NCBI GenBank assembly: GCA_004298675.1
Contig: SCRI01000074.1
Coordinates: 1-21,357, forward strand
Direction of reading: 5' to 3'
DNA length: 21,357 nt
Origin: a bacterium
Lineage (GTDB): Bacteria > Vulcanimicrobiota > Vulcanimicrobiia > Vulcanimicrobiales > SCRA01
Below the pieces are notes generated by a model, which did not search any database, was not told the DNA's origin, and was given only the letters and a program-made list of their open reading frames with translations. The translations under genes were made by a program, and so were the position numbers. Positions 7,698-15,951 of the stretch are shown piece by piece. The stretch's first letter is position 1, and each line of letters begins with the position of its first letter.

Positions 7698-8915
7698 CTA
7701 CTTGACCGTTTTACCGTTCCACAGCGCGGACTGAACGCCGTGCGTGCTGGTTGGCCAGATGGTTACGAGGTTGTGGTTGCGCCACTGCACCATCACCGGG
7801 TAGGCATCGGTGTTCAGGCCGTTGGCGTCGAACTTGACGCCTGCTCCCGGCATGCCGGAGAACACGCCGCCCTTGACGTCGAGTGAGGCGAGCGCGTTGC
7901 GCAGCTCCTCGGAGTTGGAGGCACGCGATTTCTGCAGCGCCGCCGCGATGGCGAAGAGGCTGACCGCGTTCTCGTAGGCCTCGTGCGGCGCGAACGTGTG
8001 ATAGGCGGCCATGTAGGCCTTCTCGAAGGCGCCGTACTGATCGTAGGCCGAGGTGTCGATGCTCATGATGTTCTCGGTCAAGGATCCCAGCGTCTGCACG
8101 AACTCCGGAATCACGAACCCGGCCGCGCCGCCCACGATCTGCACCTTGGAGTGGCTCTGCGCGAGCGCGCGGATGATCAAGACCGCGTCGGTGAAGTATG
8201 AGATCGGAAAGAGGACCTGGGCGCCGCTGGCGTTGATCTTCTGCACCAGTGGGGTGGCATCGGTCAATCCATGCGGGTAGGCTTCGAAGAGCGCCACGTG
8301 AACGTGCAGGGCGTCGGCGGCACTCTGTAAGCCTTTCGCCTGTGAGGTGCCGTACGCCGTGTTTTCATAGACGATCGCGATACTCTTGAGCGGGTCGCCT
8401 GCGGCCTTGGCGATGTCAACCGCATAGGTCAGCTGCTTGGAGCCGATGACCGAGGCCTTGGGCACCACTTGGAAGGTGTTCTTGTAGCCGCGGCTGGTGA
8501 GGTCGTCCGTGAAGGACATCGTGAGGAACGGGATGCCCCGCCGCTCGCACACGGACGAACTGGTAAGGCTAAGAGAGCTGGCGTAAGCGCCAACTACGGC
8601 GATGGGGTGAACGTCGTCGATCAAGCGCGCGGTCGCGTTCGCGGCATCGGCTGGATCGCTCGTGCTATCGCGCACGACGAGGTTGATCTTGGCGCCGCCG
8701 AGCGCCGCGATGCCACCGTGGTCGTCGATCTCCTTGGCCGCGAGTTGTAGCCCCTGCACGGAGGTCTTGCCGAATGCCGCGAGGCTCCCCGTGAGCGGAA
8801 AGACCGCGCCTACGGTAATGGTCGACTCGGCCCGCGCCGCCGGTGGAACGGCGAGACAGGCCAATGTCATCGCCAGTGCGAGAACACCCGCAGCCAGCTT
8901 GGTGAAGTGTCGCAT
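7698..8915 (-). CDS. ABC transporter substrate-binding protein (type I periplasmic binding fold)
   Basis: The 405-residue protein starts with a classical Sec signal peptide (Arg/Lys-containing N terminus, a hydrophobic stretch GVLALAMTLACLAV, and a probable AxA cleavage site at ARA-ES, residues 27-31). The mature part opens with TITVGAVFPLTGSLAAFGK, the standard start of Leu/Ile/Val-binding-type receptors, followed by the paired Rossmann-like lobes of the family (Peripla_BP_6). It binds the ligand outside the inner membrane and delivers it to the LivH/LivM-like pair encoded directly downstream. The ATG at 8915 follows an AAGGGG ribosome site. It lies 23 bp after the dehydrogenase gene in the same operon. 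The ligand is unknown. Confidence 0.93.
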   Translation of the reverse strand: MRHFTKLAAGVLALAMTLACLAVPPAARAESTITVGAVFPLTGSLAAFGKTSVQGLQLAAKEIDDHGGIAALGGAKINLVVRDSTSDPADAANATARLIDDVHPIAVVGAYASSLSLTSSSVCERRGIPFLTMSFTDDLTSRGYKNTFQVVPKASVIGSKQLTYAVDIAKAAGDPLKSIAIVYENTAYGTSQAKGLQSAADALHVHVALFEAYPHGLTDATPLVQKINASGAQVLFPISYFTDAVLIIRALAQSHSKVQIVGGAAGFVIPEFVQTLGSLTENIMSIDTSAYDQYGAFEKAYMAAYHTFAPHEAYENAVSLFAIAAALQKSRASNSEELRNALASLDVKGGVFSGMPGAGVKFDANGLNTDAYPVMVQWRNHNLVTIWPTSTHGVQSALWNGKTVK

Positions 8916-8938
8916 GGTTTCCCCTTGTCTTCAGAGAG

Positions 8939-9844
8939 TCACTGAGGTACAGCGGAAAGCTCGAAATGCGCCCACGTTTCGAGCAGCGTCATGACACGGG
9001 TAAGGTCCGCGGAGGCACCCAGCGCCTCGCGCGCAAACAGATAGTGCTCCTCCGTTGCCGCCAGCATCGGCGCGGGCGTGTCCTGCTCTCGCGCAAGCGC
9101 TGCGGCGATGCTCAAGTCTTTGGCCATCAACCCGATCGAAAAGCCGTAGTCGAAGGTGCGCGGCAGGACTGCGCTCGGAACCTTCACCTCCACGGCATGC
9201 GAGCGTCCGGTGCTCGTCTTCCAGATGTCCACCATCACTTGAGGATCCAGTCCGGCGCGCGCGCCAACCAGCAGCGCTTCGGACGAGGCCCACATCGAGA
9301 CGGCAGACAGGAAGTTGTTCAGGGCCTTCAAGGTGTCGCCGGCGCCGATCGCGCCGACGTGACGGATGTTCTTGCACATGTGCGCCAGGAGCGGACGGTA
9401 GCGCTCGAGCAGCGCGATGTCTCCGCCTACCATGGTCGTCAGCTCGCCGGTCTTGGCGCGTGGCACGCCGCCGCTTACCGGCGCGTCGAGCATCGCCACG
9501 TTCTGCTGCGCGAGCTCCGCCGCCAGACGCTGCGTAGCCGATGGCGCCGAGCTCGACATGTCGATGACGATACGCCGCTTGCCGGTGTGGCCGCGCAGCG
9601 CGCCGTGCTCCCCGAGGATTGCTTCGCGCACGTGCTGATCGGTCGGCAAGCTCGTGATCACCACGTCGCCGGGCAGTGCGTCGGGATGGGTACTCGTGGC
9701 GACGCCTTGCTGGACGAAAGGTTCGAGCGCCGCTTCGTTGACGTCGGCTACGGCAAGCTCCACGCCGGCGTTTAAGAGACGGTGCGCCATCGGTTTGCCC
9801 ATGTGGCCGACGCCGATGAAGAGGACGCGATGTTGATCGTTCAC
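8939..9844 (-). CDS. 3-hydroxyisobutyrate dehydrogenase-family NAD(P) oxidoreductase
   Basis: The 301-residue enzyme has the beta-hydroxyacid dehydrogenase layout: GVGHMG (11-16) in the N-terminal Rossmann dinucleotide fold, the substrate-contact motif DAPVSGG (120-126), GELTTMVGG, and GAGDTLKALNN, where Lys173 is the conserved catalytic lysine. These enzymes oxidise 3-hydroxy acids (3-hydroxyisobutyrate, tartronate semialdehyde and related compounds) with NAD(P)+. The start is a GTG at 9844, with a GGAG ribosome site overlapping the stop of the upstream hydrolase gene. Its presence beside a CoA ligase, acyl-CoA dehydrogenase and crotonase recalls the lower valine/isobutyrate pathway. The substrate is not determined by these motifs. 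Confidence 0.9.
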   Translation of the reverse strand: MNDQHRVLFIGVGHMGKPMAHRLLNAGVELAVADVNEAALEPFVQQGVATSTHPDALPGDVVITSLPTDQHVREAILGEHGALRGHTGKRRIVIDMSSSAPSATQRLAAELAQQNVAMLDAPVSGGVPRAKTGELTTMVGGDIALLERYRPLLAHMCKNIRHVGAIGAGDTLKALNNFLSAVSMWASSEALLVGARAGLDPQVMVDIWKTSTGRSHAVEVKVPSAVLPRTFDYGFSIGLMAKDLSIAAALAREQDTPAPMLAATEEHYLFAREALGASADLTRVMTLLETWAHFELSAVPQ

Positions 9845-9851
9845 AGCTTAG

Positions 9852-10724
9852 TCACTCCGCTCCAGCTAGTGCCGCGGCATGTTGCCGCATACCGTGGAGC
9901 ACGGGTAAGAGGTGTTCTCGAAAACGCTGGTAGTGTTCGATCATCGGGAAGTGGCCGATCTCCGGCATGATGACGACCCGCGCTCCCGGGATCATGGCGC
10001 CGGCCTGTTGGGTGGCCTCCGGCAAGCACGAGTAGTCGTACTCGCCGGTGAGCAGCGCCACCGGGCAGACGTTGGTATCCACCTGAGCTAACTCGGCCTG
10101 CGCGTTCCACGGCTCACCGTAGAAAGCCAAATCTCCCGCGTAGACGCCTGGGGCGCCCTGGGCGTAGTACCACGCGTTCTCCCGCCGAAAGATCTCGGGC
10201 GACTGCGGCGCGCACAGGCCCAGCGTGTAGCCGGCAGCCAGCTCGCAACGATCGAGTCCGGGATTCTCGAGGTATTCGTTGACGCGGCCGGTGACGTACG
10301 CCGCGCTCTCGATACCGATCGCTCCCGCGAAACGCGCGGCGTGATGCGCCGCTAGCCGCAGCACGATCTGCCCGCCCATCGAGCAGCCCATCACGACCGG
10401 GCGGCCCAAGTTGAGACTCTCGCTGACTGCGAGCACGATACGCTCGTACGGTGCGGCCTGCAGGCGGTAGGGACTCTCCCACCACCTGCCTAGCGGTGCC
10501 GACCGCCCATGAAAGGGCAGATCGAACGCCACCACGCGCCACGCGCGCGTGATCTCCGGATCGTTGAGCAGGTACCGGTATTGCCGGCTGTCGGCGCCGG
10601 CGGTGTGGAGACAGAGCAGCACGGGGCCGCTGCCGGCCTCTTCAAAGTAGATGCGCGCGCGCTCTCCCGCCAGGTCGATCGACGCGTAGCGCCCGACGAT
10701 GTGCTCCACGTCAGTCACGGCCAT
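9852..10724 (-). CDS. Alpha/beta-fold hydrolase
   Basis: From the ATG at 10724 the product is 290 residues. It carries the alpha/beta hydrolase triad: nucleophile elbow GCSMGG with Ser115, acid Asp230 in GEYDYSC, and His258 in EIGHFPMIEH. The LLCLHTAG segment at 37-43 supplies the oxyanion hole. A longer frame extends 84 residues upstream, but that part is arginine-rich, has no family resemblance and overlaps the SCP2-like gene, so I reject it. The true start overlaps the upstream stop by 14 bp. It may hydrolyse an ester, a lactone (as PcaD does) or a CoA thioester in the pathway; the sequence does not decide between these. Confidence 0.9.
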   Translation of the reverse strand: MAVTDVEHIVGRYASIDLAGERARIYFEEAGSGPVLLCLHTAGADSRQYRYLLNDPEITRAWRVVAFDLPFHGRSAPLGRWWESPYRLQAAPYERIVLAVSESLNLGRPVVMGCSMGGQIVLRLAAHHAARFAGAIGIESAAYVTGRVNEYLENPGLDRCELAAGYTLGLCAPQSPEIFRRENAWYYAQGAPGVYAGDLAFYGEPWNAQAELAQVDTNVCPVALLTGEYDYSCLPEATQQAGAMIPGARVVIMPEIGHFPMIEHYQRFREHLLPVLHGMRQHAAALAGAE

Positions 10725-11106
10725 CGGATTGCTCCCGGCAGGTTCGGAGAAGCTCCAGCATGCGTGCCACGGCGCGAGCGTGGCGGACGGCCAGCAGCGT
10801 GTTGCCCTCCCAGCGAAACTCGGGCACGCGCATACGGAGCGCCCAGATGTCCGTGAACAGCGGCGGCGGTAGCGTGCGCGTGAAGCGCTCCCAGACGTCT
10901 TCCGGCGCGCGCAGCGCGAAGTCCCAAGGCGTGTCGAAGCGCGGCGCACCGAGCGCTCCCGCCACGCGCCCGTCACGAACGTGCACGAGCCATTGCTTGG
11001 CCCCGCATTCCAGCAGGATGTCGGCGGAGAAGAAGCGCGCCACGTTCGCGAACTCGGGATCGTTGTTCACGACGGCGGGCAGGCGGCTCACGAACGTCTC
11101 CATCAT
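10711..11106 (-). CDS. Small SCP2-like/unknown protein in the catabolic operon
   Basis: The 131-residue protein has no signal peptide or membrane segment. Its pattern of short strands and helices (RFFSADILLECGAKQWLVHVRDGRV, then WDFALRAPEDVWERF and a hydrophobic C-terminal helix) is reminiscent of SCP2 sterol-carrier-like domains, which bind acyl or hydrophobic ligands, but no diagnostic motif is present and the match is tentative. Its start overlaps the GntR gene stop by 4 bp (ATGA) and its end overlaps the alpha/beta hydrolase start by 14 bp, so all three are made together. A role as an accessory partner of the hydrolase is possible. The gene is well supported as coding; its function is not. 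Confidence 0.7.
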   Translation of the reverse strand: MMETFVSRLPAVVNNDPEFANVARFFSADILLECGAKQWLVHVRDGRVAGALGAPRFDTPWDFALRAPEDVWERFTRTLPPPLFTDIWALRMRVPEFRWEGNTLLAVRHARAVARMLELLRTCREQSDGRD

Positions 11107-11819
11107 GCCCCCACCTTACGTTTCCGCTCCGCCGCCGCCGCTGAGCGATCGCGCTCGGCCAGGATGTGCTTGGCAACCGCGGCTGCGCTGCGGACATGAT
11201 CGAGGCAGGCTTTCCAGGCCGCGTTGCCGTCGCGGGCGTCGATGGCCGCCATGATGCGCTCGAGTTCCTTGAGCGTCTTCTGTGAGCGGCCGGGAGAGGA
11301 GAGCGACGTCGCGCGCAGGAGGGTGATGCGTCCTTGGATCGCCTTCAGTTGGCCCATGAGGATCTCGTTGCCGGACCCGTCCATCAAAATCGCATAGAAG
11401 TGCGTCTTGGCACTCAGCCGGCTCTGAGCATCGGATCGTTTGAAATCGATCTTGATCTGCTCGAAAGCGGCGTCGAGCTCGCGGCGTTGAGCCGTGTTGG
11501 CTCGTTCGGCGAACAGCCGTCCCGCCAGCGCCTCCAAGACCGCACGCACCTCGTAGATGCTCTCGGCCTCTTCAAGGCTGACCGTTGCGACGATGGGCCC
11601 GCGATGCGGCACCGACGTGATCAGCCCTTCGCTCTCGAGCTGGCGGAGCGCTTCGCGCACGGAGGTGCGGCTCACGCCCAAGAGTTCGCAGAGTTCGCGC
11701 TCGATCAAACGCTGGCCGGGGAGGAATCGGCACGAGGTGATCGCGTCGCGGAGACGCTCGAAGACCTGCTGGCGAAGCGGCGCGGCGACTTTTTCAACGC
11801 GGAGCGAGAGATCTTTCAA
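11103..11819 (-). CDS. GntR-family (FCD subfamily) transcriptional regulator
   Basis: Read from a TTG at 11819 the protein is 238 residues, the usual size for FCD-type GntR regulators. It has an N-terminal winged helix (about 11-80, with LCELLGVSRTSVREALRQLESEGLI) and a C-terminal FCD effector domain (about 85-215), which typically binds organic acids through a metal site. An ATG at 11909 would give 268 residues, but that codon lies upstream of the promoter found at 11858-11887, and the TTG has a strong AAAGGAG ribosome site four bases before it. It is the first gene of the minus-strand operon and divergent from the acyl-CoA operon, so it probably represses both or at least its own. A pathway acid or its CoA ester is the likely inducer. 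Confidence 0.92.
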   Translation of the reverse strand: MKDLSLRVEKVAAPLRQQVFERLRDAITSCRFLPGQRLIERELCELLGVSRTSVREALRQLESEGLITSVPHRGPIVATVSLEEAESIYEVRAVLEALAGRLFAERANTAQRRELDAAFEQIKIDFKRSDAQSRLSAKTHFYAILMDGSGNEILMGQLKAIQGRITLLRATSLSSPGRSQKTLKELERIMAAIDARDGNAAWKACLDHVRSAAAVAKHILAERDRSAAAAERKRKVGA

Positions 11820-11857
11820 GAGACTCCTTTGGCGGGGCTCGCCATTGGTGTGCCGAG

Positions 11858-11887
11858 ATTGTAGATTGTCAGACAAACTGCTTGCAA
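11858..11887 (-). promoter_or_regulatory. Promoter with embedded GntR operator
   Basis: On the minus strand TTGCAA (11882-11887) and TACAAT (11858-11863, five of six bases of the -10 consensus) are 18 bp apart. Inside that spacer, at 11866-11876, is the perfect 11-bp inverted repeat TTGTCTGACAA (TTGTCAGACAA on the plus strand), matching the T-N-G-T-N3-A-C-N-A pattern of FCD-type GntR operators. A bound repressor would block RNA polymerase directly. The predicted transcription start is near 11851, about 32 bases before the TTG start of the GntR gene. The -35 lies in the 8-bp palindrome CTTGCAAG, so a divergent promoter may overlap, but I see no good plus-strand -10. Confidence 0.7.
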
Positions 11888-11991
11888 GACATGCAGACAA
11901 GTTTTTCATTACGCGGGAACTTGCGATGGGCTCCAGGACTAGCTCTGGGGGCGGCTGAAAGCGGGCGTGCGGGTGCTACGGAGGCAAGTAC

Positions 11992-13266
11992 ATGCACGAT
12001 AGCTTAGTCACTCGACGCACGTTTCTCCGAAGCACGACCGCGAGCGCGGCGGCAGCGGCGATCGGCTTTCCCGCCATCGTTCGCTCACGCGGATCCGCGG
12101 CCGAAACGCTGAAGATCGGTCTGCTGGAGGAGCTCACCGGCGTTCCCAGCGGCCTTGCCACGAGAAATGCCCGCGGCGCGATGATGGCGCTGGAAGCCTG
12201 GAACCAGCGCGGCGGTGTGTTGGGCAGGCAAGTCGAGGCCGTGGAAGAGGACTGCCAGACCAATCCCGGCGTCACCGTCACGAAGGTGCGCAAGCTCGTC
12301 AATCAAGATCGCGTCGTCGCTCTGATGGGAACGGTCAACAGTGCGGACACGCTTGCGGCGAGCGCGACGGCCAACTCGTTTGGCAAGGTGTTCATCGATC
12401 CGGGTGCGCACTCGGACCAGATCGTCGGCAAGAGCTGTCACTGGAACACGTTCATGACCTGCCACAACACGTGGCAGATGACGCACGCCACCGGCTTCTC
12501 CATTGCCAAGAAGCTCAGTAAGGAACGGTGGTACTTCGTCACGCCAGACTTCGCGTACGGGCACGATGTCGTGCACGGATACGAAGATGTGATCAAGCGC
12601 ATCGGCGGATCGATCGCCGGCAACGCACTGATCCCGCTGGGCACCAGTGAGTACAGCGCCTACATCACCAAGATTCAGAGCGCGTCGCCAAGCGTTCTCA
12701 TCGTCCTGCTCTTCGGCTCGGATCTGGTGAACTTCCTGAAGCAGGCGCGTGCCTTTGGCTTACTGGCTAAAGTCCCGGTTGCCGGTCCGCTCCTGTTCTA
12801 CGAAGATGCGTGGGCGATGGCGCCTGAGGATCGCGTCGGCTACTGGGGCGTCGACTGGTATTACAAGAGCGATTCCGTCTTGGGCTCCAACAACACGGTA
12901 GCGCGCGACTTCATCGCGGCCTACACCAAGCGCTACAAGGAGCCGCCGTCGGACTACAGCGCCACCGGCTATGTGTCGATGGACCGGCTGCTCTGGGCCA
13001 TCGATAAGGCTAAGTCGACCGACTCCGTGAAGATCGCGCGGACGCTCGAAGGGGCCGAGTTCCAATCGTTGTGGGCCGGCACCACTCACTACAGCCGCGT
13101 CAATCATCGCCTGATCTGGCCGGCGTGGTTCGGTCAGCTGCACGCTCACGGCACGGCGGACGACCCTTACGACATTCTCACCATCATCGACCGCCAGCCG
13201 CCGCATGAGGAAACGGCCGCGGAGCTGGCGGCGCGAGGCCAGGCCTGTAACCTCGGCTTTCCCTAA
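11992..13266 (+). CDS. Tat-exported ABC substrate-binding protein
   Basis: The 424-residue protein begins with a twin-arginine signal (TRRTFLRS at residues 7-14, then an alanine-rich hydrophobic run to about residue 37), so it is exported folded. The mature part starts TLKIGLLEELTGVPSG and has the type I periplasmic-binding fold of the amide/urea/branched-chain family. It lacks a lipobox. GGAGG lies about eight bases before the ATG. It is the first gene of the divergent catabolic operon and has no permeases of its own, so it probably shares the LivHMGF-like importer encoded on the other strand. Its C terminus is complete. The ligand is unknown. Confidence 0.9.
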   Translation: MHDSLVTRRTFLRSTTASAAAAAIGFPAIVRSRGSAAETLKIGLLEELTGVPSGLATRNARGAMMALEAWNQRGGVLGRQVEAVEEDCQTNPGVTVTKVRKLVNQDRVVALMGTVNSADTLAASATANSFGKVFIDPGAHSDQIVGKSCHWNTFMTCHNTWQMTHATGFSIAKKLSKERWYFVTPDFAYGHDVVHGYEDVIKRIGGSIAGNALIPLGTSEYSAYITKIQSASPSVLIVLLFGSDLVNFLKQARAFGLLAKVPVAGPLLFYEDAWAMAPEDRVGYWGVDWYYKSDSVLGSNNTVARDFIAAYTKRYKEPPSDYSATGYVSMDRLLWAIDKAKSTDSVKIARTLEGAEFQSLWAGTTHYSRVNHRLIWPAWFGQLHAHGTADDPYDILTIIDRQPPHEETAAELAARGQACNLGFP

Positions 13267-13278
13267 GAGTCTTACACC

Positions 13279-14427
13279 GTGGACTTCGCCCTTACCCCGG
13301 AACAGCAGAAACTCCAGCAAGAGATACGGACTTGGGTAGACGCCGAGATTCGCCCGCAGGCGGAGCAGCTTGACGAATCCGGCGCCTATCCCGTGGAGAT
13401 CATGCGCAGCGCCGCAGCACGCGGCTTTACCACGATCACGCTCCCGCAAGCCTACGGGGGGATGGGGCTTGGCGCCATTGAGGAGTGCATTCTCATGGAG
13501 GAGGCCTCCGCAGCCTCCGCCATCGTCGGTATCTCCCTGATCACGATCTACCAAGCTCAAACGATGCTTCAGCGCTACGGCAGCGAGCGGGTGAAGTCGC
13601 ACTTTCTGCCGCAGTTTCGTGAGGGGCTCGTCTCGTCGTACGCGCTGACCGAGCCGAAGCATGGCTCCGATATCCGCACACTCGATACCAAGGCCATTCG
13701 TGCCGGTGAGAGCTGGGTGTTGAATGGCCGTAAGGCCTTCATCACCAGTGCGTCCGCCGCCGGCCTCTTCGTCGTCTTAGCGGAAACCGGGGTCGGTGTC
13801 TCTGTCTTCGTGACGGAGCGCGACCGCGCCGGGGTCTCGCTCGAAACACCCGAGCGCTCCGAAACCGTCGGCTTGCGCAACGGGCCGCATATGGATGTTC
13901 GCCTCTCCGAGTGCCGCCTTCCCGATGAGTATCTCATTGGAACAGAGGGGAAAGGCGTCCGCCAAGCTGTGGAGGTCCTCGATCATAGCCGTATCGCCGC
14001 CGCTGCGATATCGCTGGGCATCGCACAGGCCGCGTACAGCGCTGCTGAACGTTGGGTGATGCATCGCAAAGCGTTTGATCAGCTCATCTTCGATTTTCAG
14101 GGTATTCAATGGAAGTTCGCCGACATGCGGATTGCCGTTGAAGCAGCGCGCCTGCTCACGTACCGTGCCGCCTGGCTCTTGGATCAAGGCGAGCTCCCCA
14201 TCGAGGCCTCGTCCATGGCGAAGGTCTACGCATCGGAGGTGGCAACGAAGTGTGCGCTCGAGGGTATGCAGGTGTGCGGCCTCAACGGTATTAGCGTGAG
14301 CGCGCCGTTTGGGCGCTATCTGCGCGACGCCAAGGCCTATGAAGTGGCGGGCGGCTCGTCGGAGATTCTGCGGAATACGATCGCCAAGGAGATCCGCAAA
14401 GCGTATAGGGGCGGAAAGCGCGAATGA
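13279..14427 (+). CDS. Acyl-CoA dehydrogenase family protein with unusual active-site residue
   Basis: The 382-residue flavoprotein has the three-part acyl-CoA dehydrogenase fold, with the FAD/substrate motif YALTEPKHGSD (121-131) and the C-terminal segment YEVAGGSSEILRN (354-366). These enzymes introduce an alpha,beta double bond into an acyl-CoA using FAD. At the position of the usual catalytic Glu (as in IYEGT of medium-chain enzymes) there is Gly358, and at the alternative position used by isovaleryl-CoA dehydrogenase there is Ser237 (LDHSR). The catalytic base is therefore not obvious. The start is a GTG at 13279, 12 bp after the binding-protein gene, and the stop overlaps the CoA ligase start by 4 bp. 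Confidence 0.92.
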   Translation: MDFALTPEQQKLQQEIRTWVDAEIRPQAEQLDESGAYPVEIMRSAAARGFTTITLPQAYGGMGLGAIEECILMEEASAASAIVGISLITIYQAQTMLQRYGSERVKSHFLPQFREGLVSSYALTEPKHGSDIRTLDTKAIRAGESWVLNGRKAFITSASAAGLFVVLAETGVGVSVFVTERDRAGVSLETPERSETVGLRNGPHMDVRLSECRLPDEYLIGTEGKGVRQAVEVLDHSRIAAAAISLGIAQAAYSAAERWVMHRKAFDQLIFDFQGIQWKFADMRIAVEAARLLTYRAAWLLDQGELPIEASSMAKVYASEVATKCALEGMQVCGLNGISVSAPFGRYLRDAKAYEVAGGSSEILRNTIAKEIRKAYRGGKRE

Positions 14428-15950
14428 CGCTGACCCTGCCCGCGTTGTTGTACGATAGCGCGAGCCGCTACGCCGCCCAACCGTTTCTCCTCAGCGACGA
14501 TCTCACGCTCGGCTACGCGCAGACGCTGGAACTGGTCGAGCGCTGCCAGACGTACCTGCGCTCGCTAGGCGTCGAGCGCGGCGCGCGTGTCGCCGTCTTA
14601 CTCGGAAACCACCCAGCCTTCGTCGTGTTATGGTTTGCACTGGCGTCTCTTGGCGCTGTCATGGTACCCGTCAATACGGCACTGAAGGGCCGCACGTTAC
14701 GCTTTATTCTTGAGCAGTCGGGATCGACGTTCTTGTTCGCGGAGGCCGGCTATCGCCGGGAGCTAGCCGAAGCCTTGGCTTCGGCAGAGGCGCCACCGCA
14801 CATCGTCGAACTTGCTGAGCCCGGCGAGCTCCTGTCCGTCGTGAAGGAACACGCTCCCGATCGGACGCAGGGCGCTGACGTTGCCGAAGGCGACGCCATG
14901 CTCATCGTCTATACGTCCGGCACGACCAGTATGCCGAAGGGCGCCGTCATCAGCCATCGGGCCTACGTGCGCGCCGGGCTGGACATGCGTGACAGTCTCC
15001 AACTCACAGCGCGGGACCGCTTCTATCTGTTTCTGCCGCTCTTTCACGCGAATCCGCAGGTATACGGGATCATGTCATCGCTGTGCGCGGGAAGCAGCAT
15101 CGCGGTGGACCAGCGTTTCACGGCCAGCCGTTTCTGGGAGCGCACGCTTCGCTTCCAGGCTACGCTGTTCACGTACGTTGGAACGGTCTTGTCGCTCGTG
15201 GCCCGCAGTGGGAGGCCGGCATCGGTGGGCTCCGTGCGTGCGTGCGTAGGTGGCGGGGCTCCGCTCTCGGCGTGGAAGACGATCGAATCGTGGGGCGTCG
15301 CGGTCAAGGAGCTTTACGGCATGACGGAGTTGGCCGCATTTACCACCATCAATAGCTTCGACCGTTGGCGGATGGGAAGCGTTGGCCTGGCGCGCCCCTG
15401 CCAAGAGGTCTCTATTTTGGACTCGGCCGGGAAGCCGGTAGCGGACGGCGTGACGGGCGAGATTGCCGTGCGTGGCCGGGAGCCGCACGTGATCTTCGAA
15501 GGCTACTACGAACAGCCTGACGTGACGAAAGCGGCGTTCACAGGTGGGTGGTTTCGCACTGGGGACGCGGGAAAGCGTGATGCTGACGGCTTCATCTACT
15601 TCGTTGGACGGAGTAAGGAGATGATCCGGCGCAAGGGCGAGAACATTTCACCTGAGCATGTCGAGGAGTTGCTGCGCGAGTGTCCGCTCGTGCGAGAGAC
15701 GGCGGCGGTGGGCGTACCCTCGGATCTCGGCGAGGATGAGTTGAAGCTCGTGGCTGTACCGAACGCTGCTGGAATTGACAGGTCACAAGTACATGCGTGG
15801 TGCAGAGATCATCTCCCCGCGTTCATGGTCCCGCGCTATTACGAACTGATCGAAGCCTTACCGAAGACTGCCACTGCGAAGACGGAGCGCAAACGACTCG
15901 CCGTTGTGGATGCAAAGACTTGGGATGCCTATGAGGAGGGAAAATCGTAG
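14424..15950 (+). CDS. AMP-forming acyl-CoA ligase
   Basis: The 508-residue adenylating enzyme shows the ANL-superfamily motifs in order: YTSGTTSMPKG (163-173, phosphate loop), LYGMTEL (297-303), FRTGD (377-381), the hinge region GRSKEMIRRKGENISP (395-410) and the C-terminal catalytic lysine Lys486 in KTATAK. It converts a carboxylic acid, ATP and CoA to acyl-CoA, AMP and pyrophosphate in the cytoplasm. Length and motif style are close to medium-chain, carnitine- or cyclohexanecarboxylate-type ligases, but the acid is unknown. The ATG overlaps the acyl-CoA dehydrogenase stop (ATGA). It supplies the CoA thioester used by the neighbouring dehydrogenase and crotonase. Confidence 0.94.
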   Translation: MTLTLPALLYDSASRYAAQPFLLSDDLTLGYAQTLELVERCQTYLRSLGVERGARVAVLLGNHPAFVVLWFALASLGAVMVPVNTALKGRTLRFILEQSGSTFLFAEAGYRRELAEALASAEAPPHIVELAEPGELLSVVKEHAPDRTQGADVAEGDAMLIVYTSGTTSMPKGAVISHRAYVRAGLDMRDSLQLTARDRFYLFLPLFHANPQVYGIMSSLCAGSSIAVDQRFTASRFWERTLRFQATLFTYVGTVLSLVARSGRPASVGSVRACVGGGAPLSAWKTIESWGVAVKELYGMTELAAFTTINSFDRWRMGSVGLARPCQEVSILDSAGKPVADGVTGEIAVRGREPHVIFEGYYEQPDVTKAAFTGGWFRTGDAGKRDADGFIYFVGRSKEMIRRKGENISPEHVEELLRECPLVRETAAVGVPSDLGEDELKLVAVPNAAGIDRSQVHAWCRDHLPAFMVPRYYELIEALPKTATAKTERKRLAVVDAKTWDAYEEGKS

Positions 15951-15951
15951 C

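Noticed and set aside
8966-9775. A 269-codon plus-strand frame opposite the hydroxyacid dehydrogenase gene
   Set aside because: The opposite strand has clear NAD-binding and catalytic motifs; this frame has none.
10725-10976. An 84-residue N-terminal extension of the alpha/beta hydrolase
   Set aside because: It is arginine-rich, without family resemblance, and overlaps the small SCP2-like gene; the ATG at 10724 gives the family N terminus.
12760-13662. A 300-codon open frame on the minus strand opposite the binding-protein and acyl-CoA dehydrogenase genes
   Set aside because: It is rich in Arg, His and Leu-poor low-complexity sequence, has no recognisable motif and lies wholly opposite two well-supported genes; typical antisense opening in GC-rich DNA.
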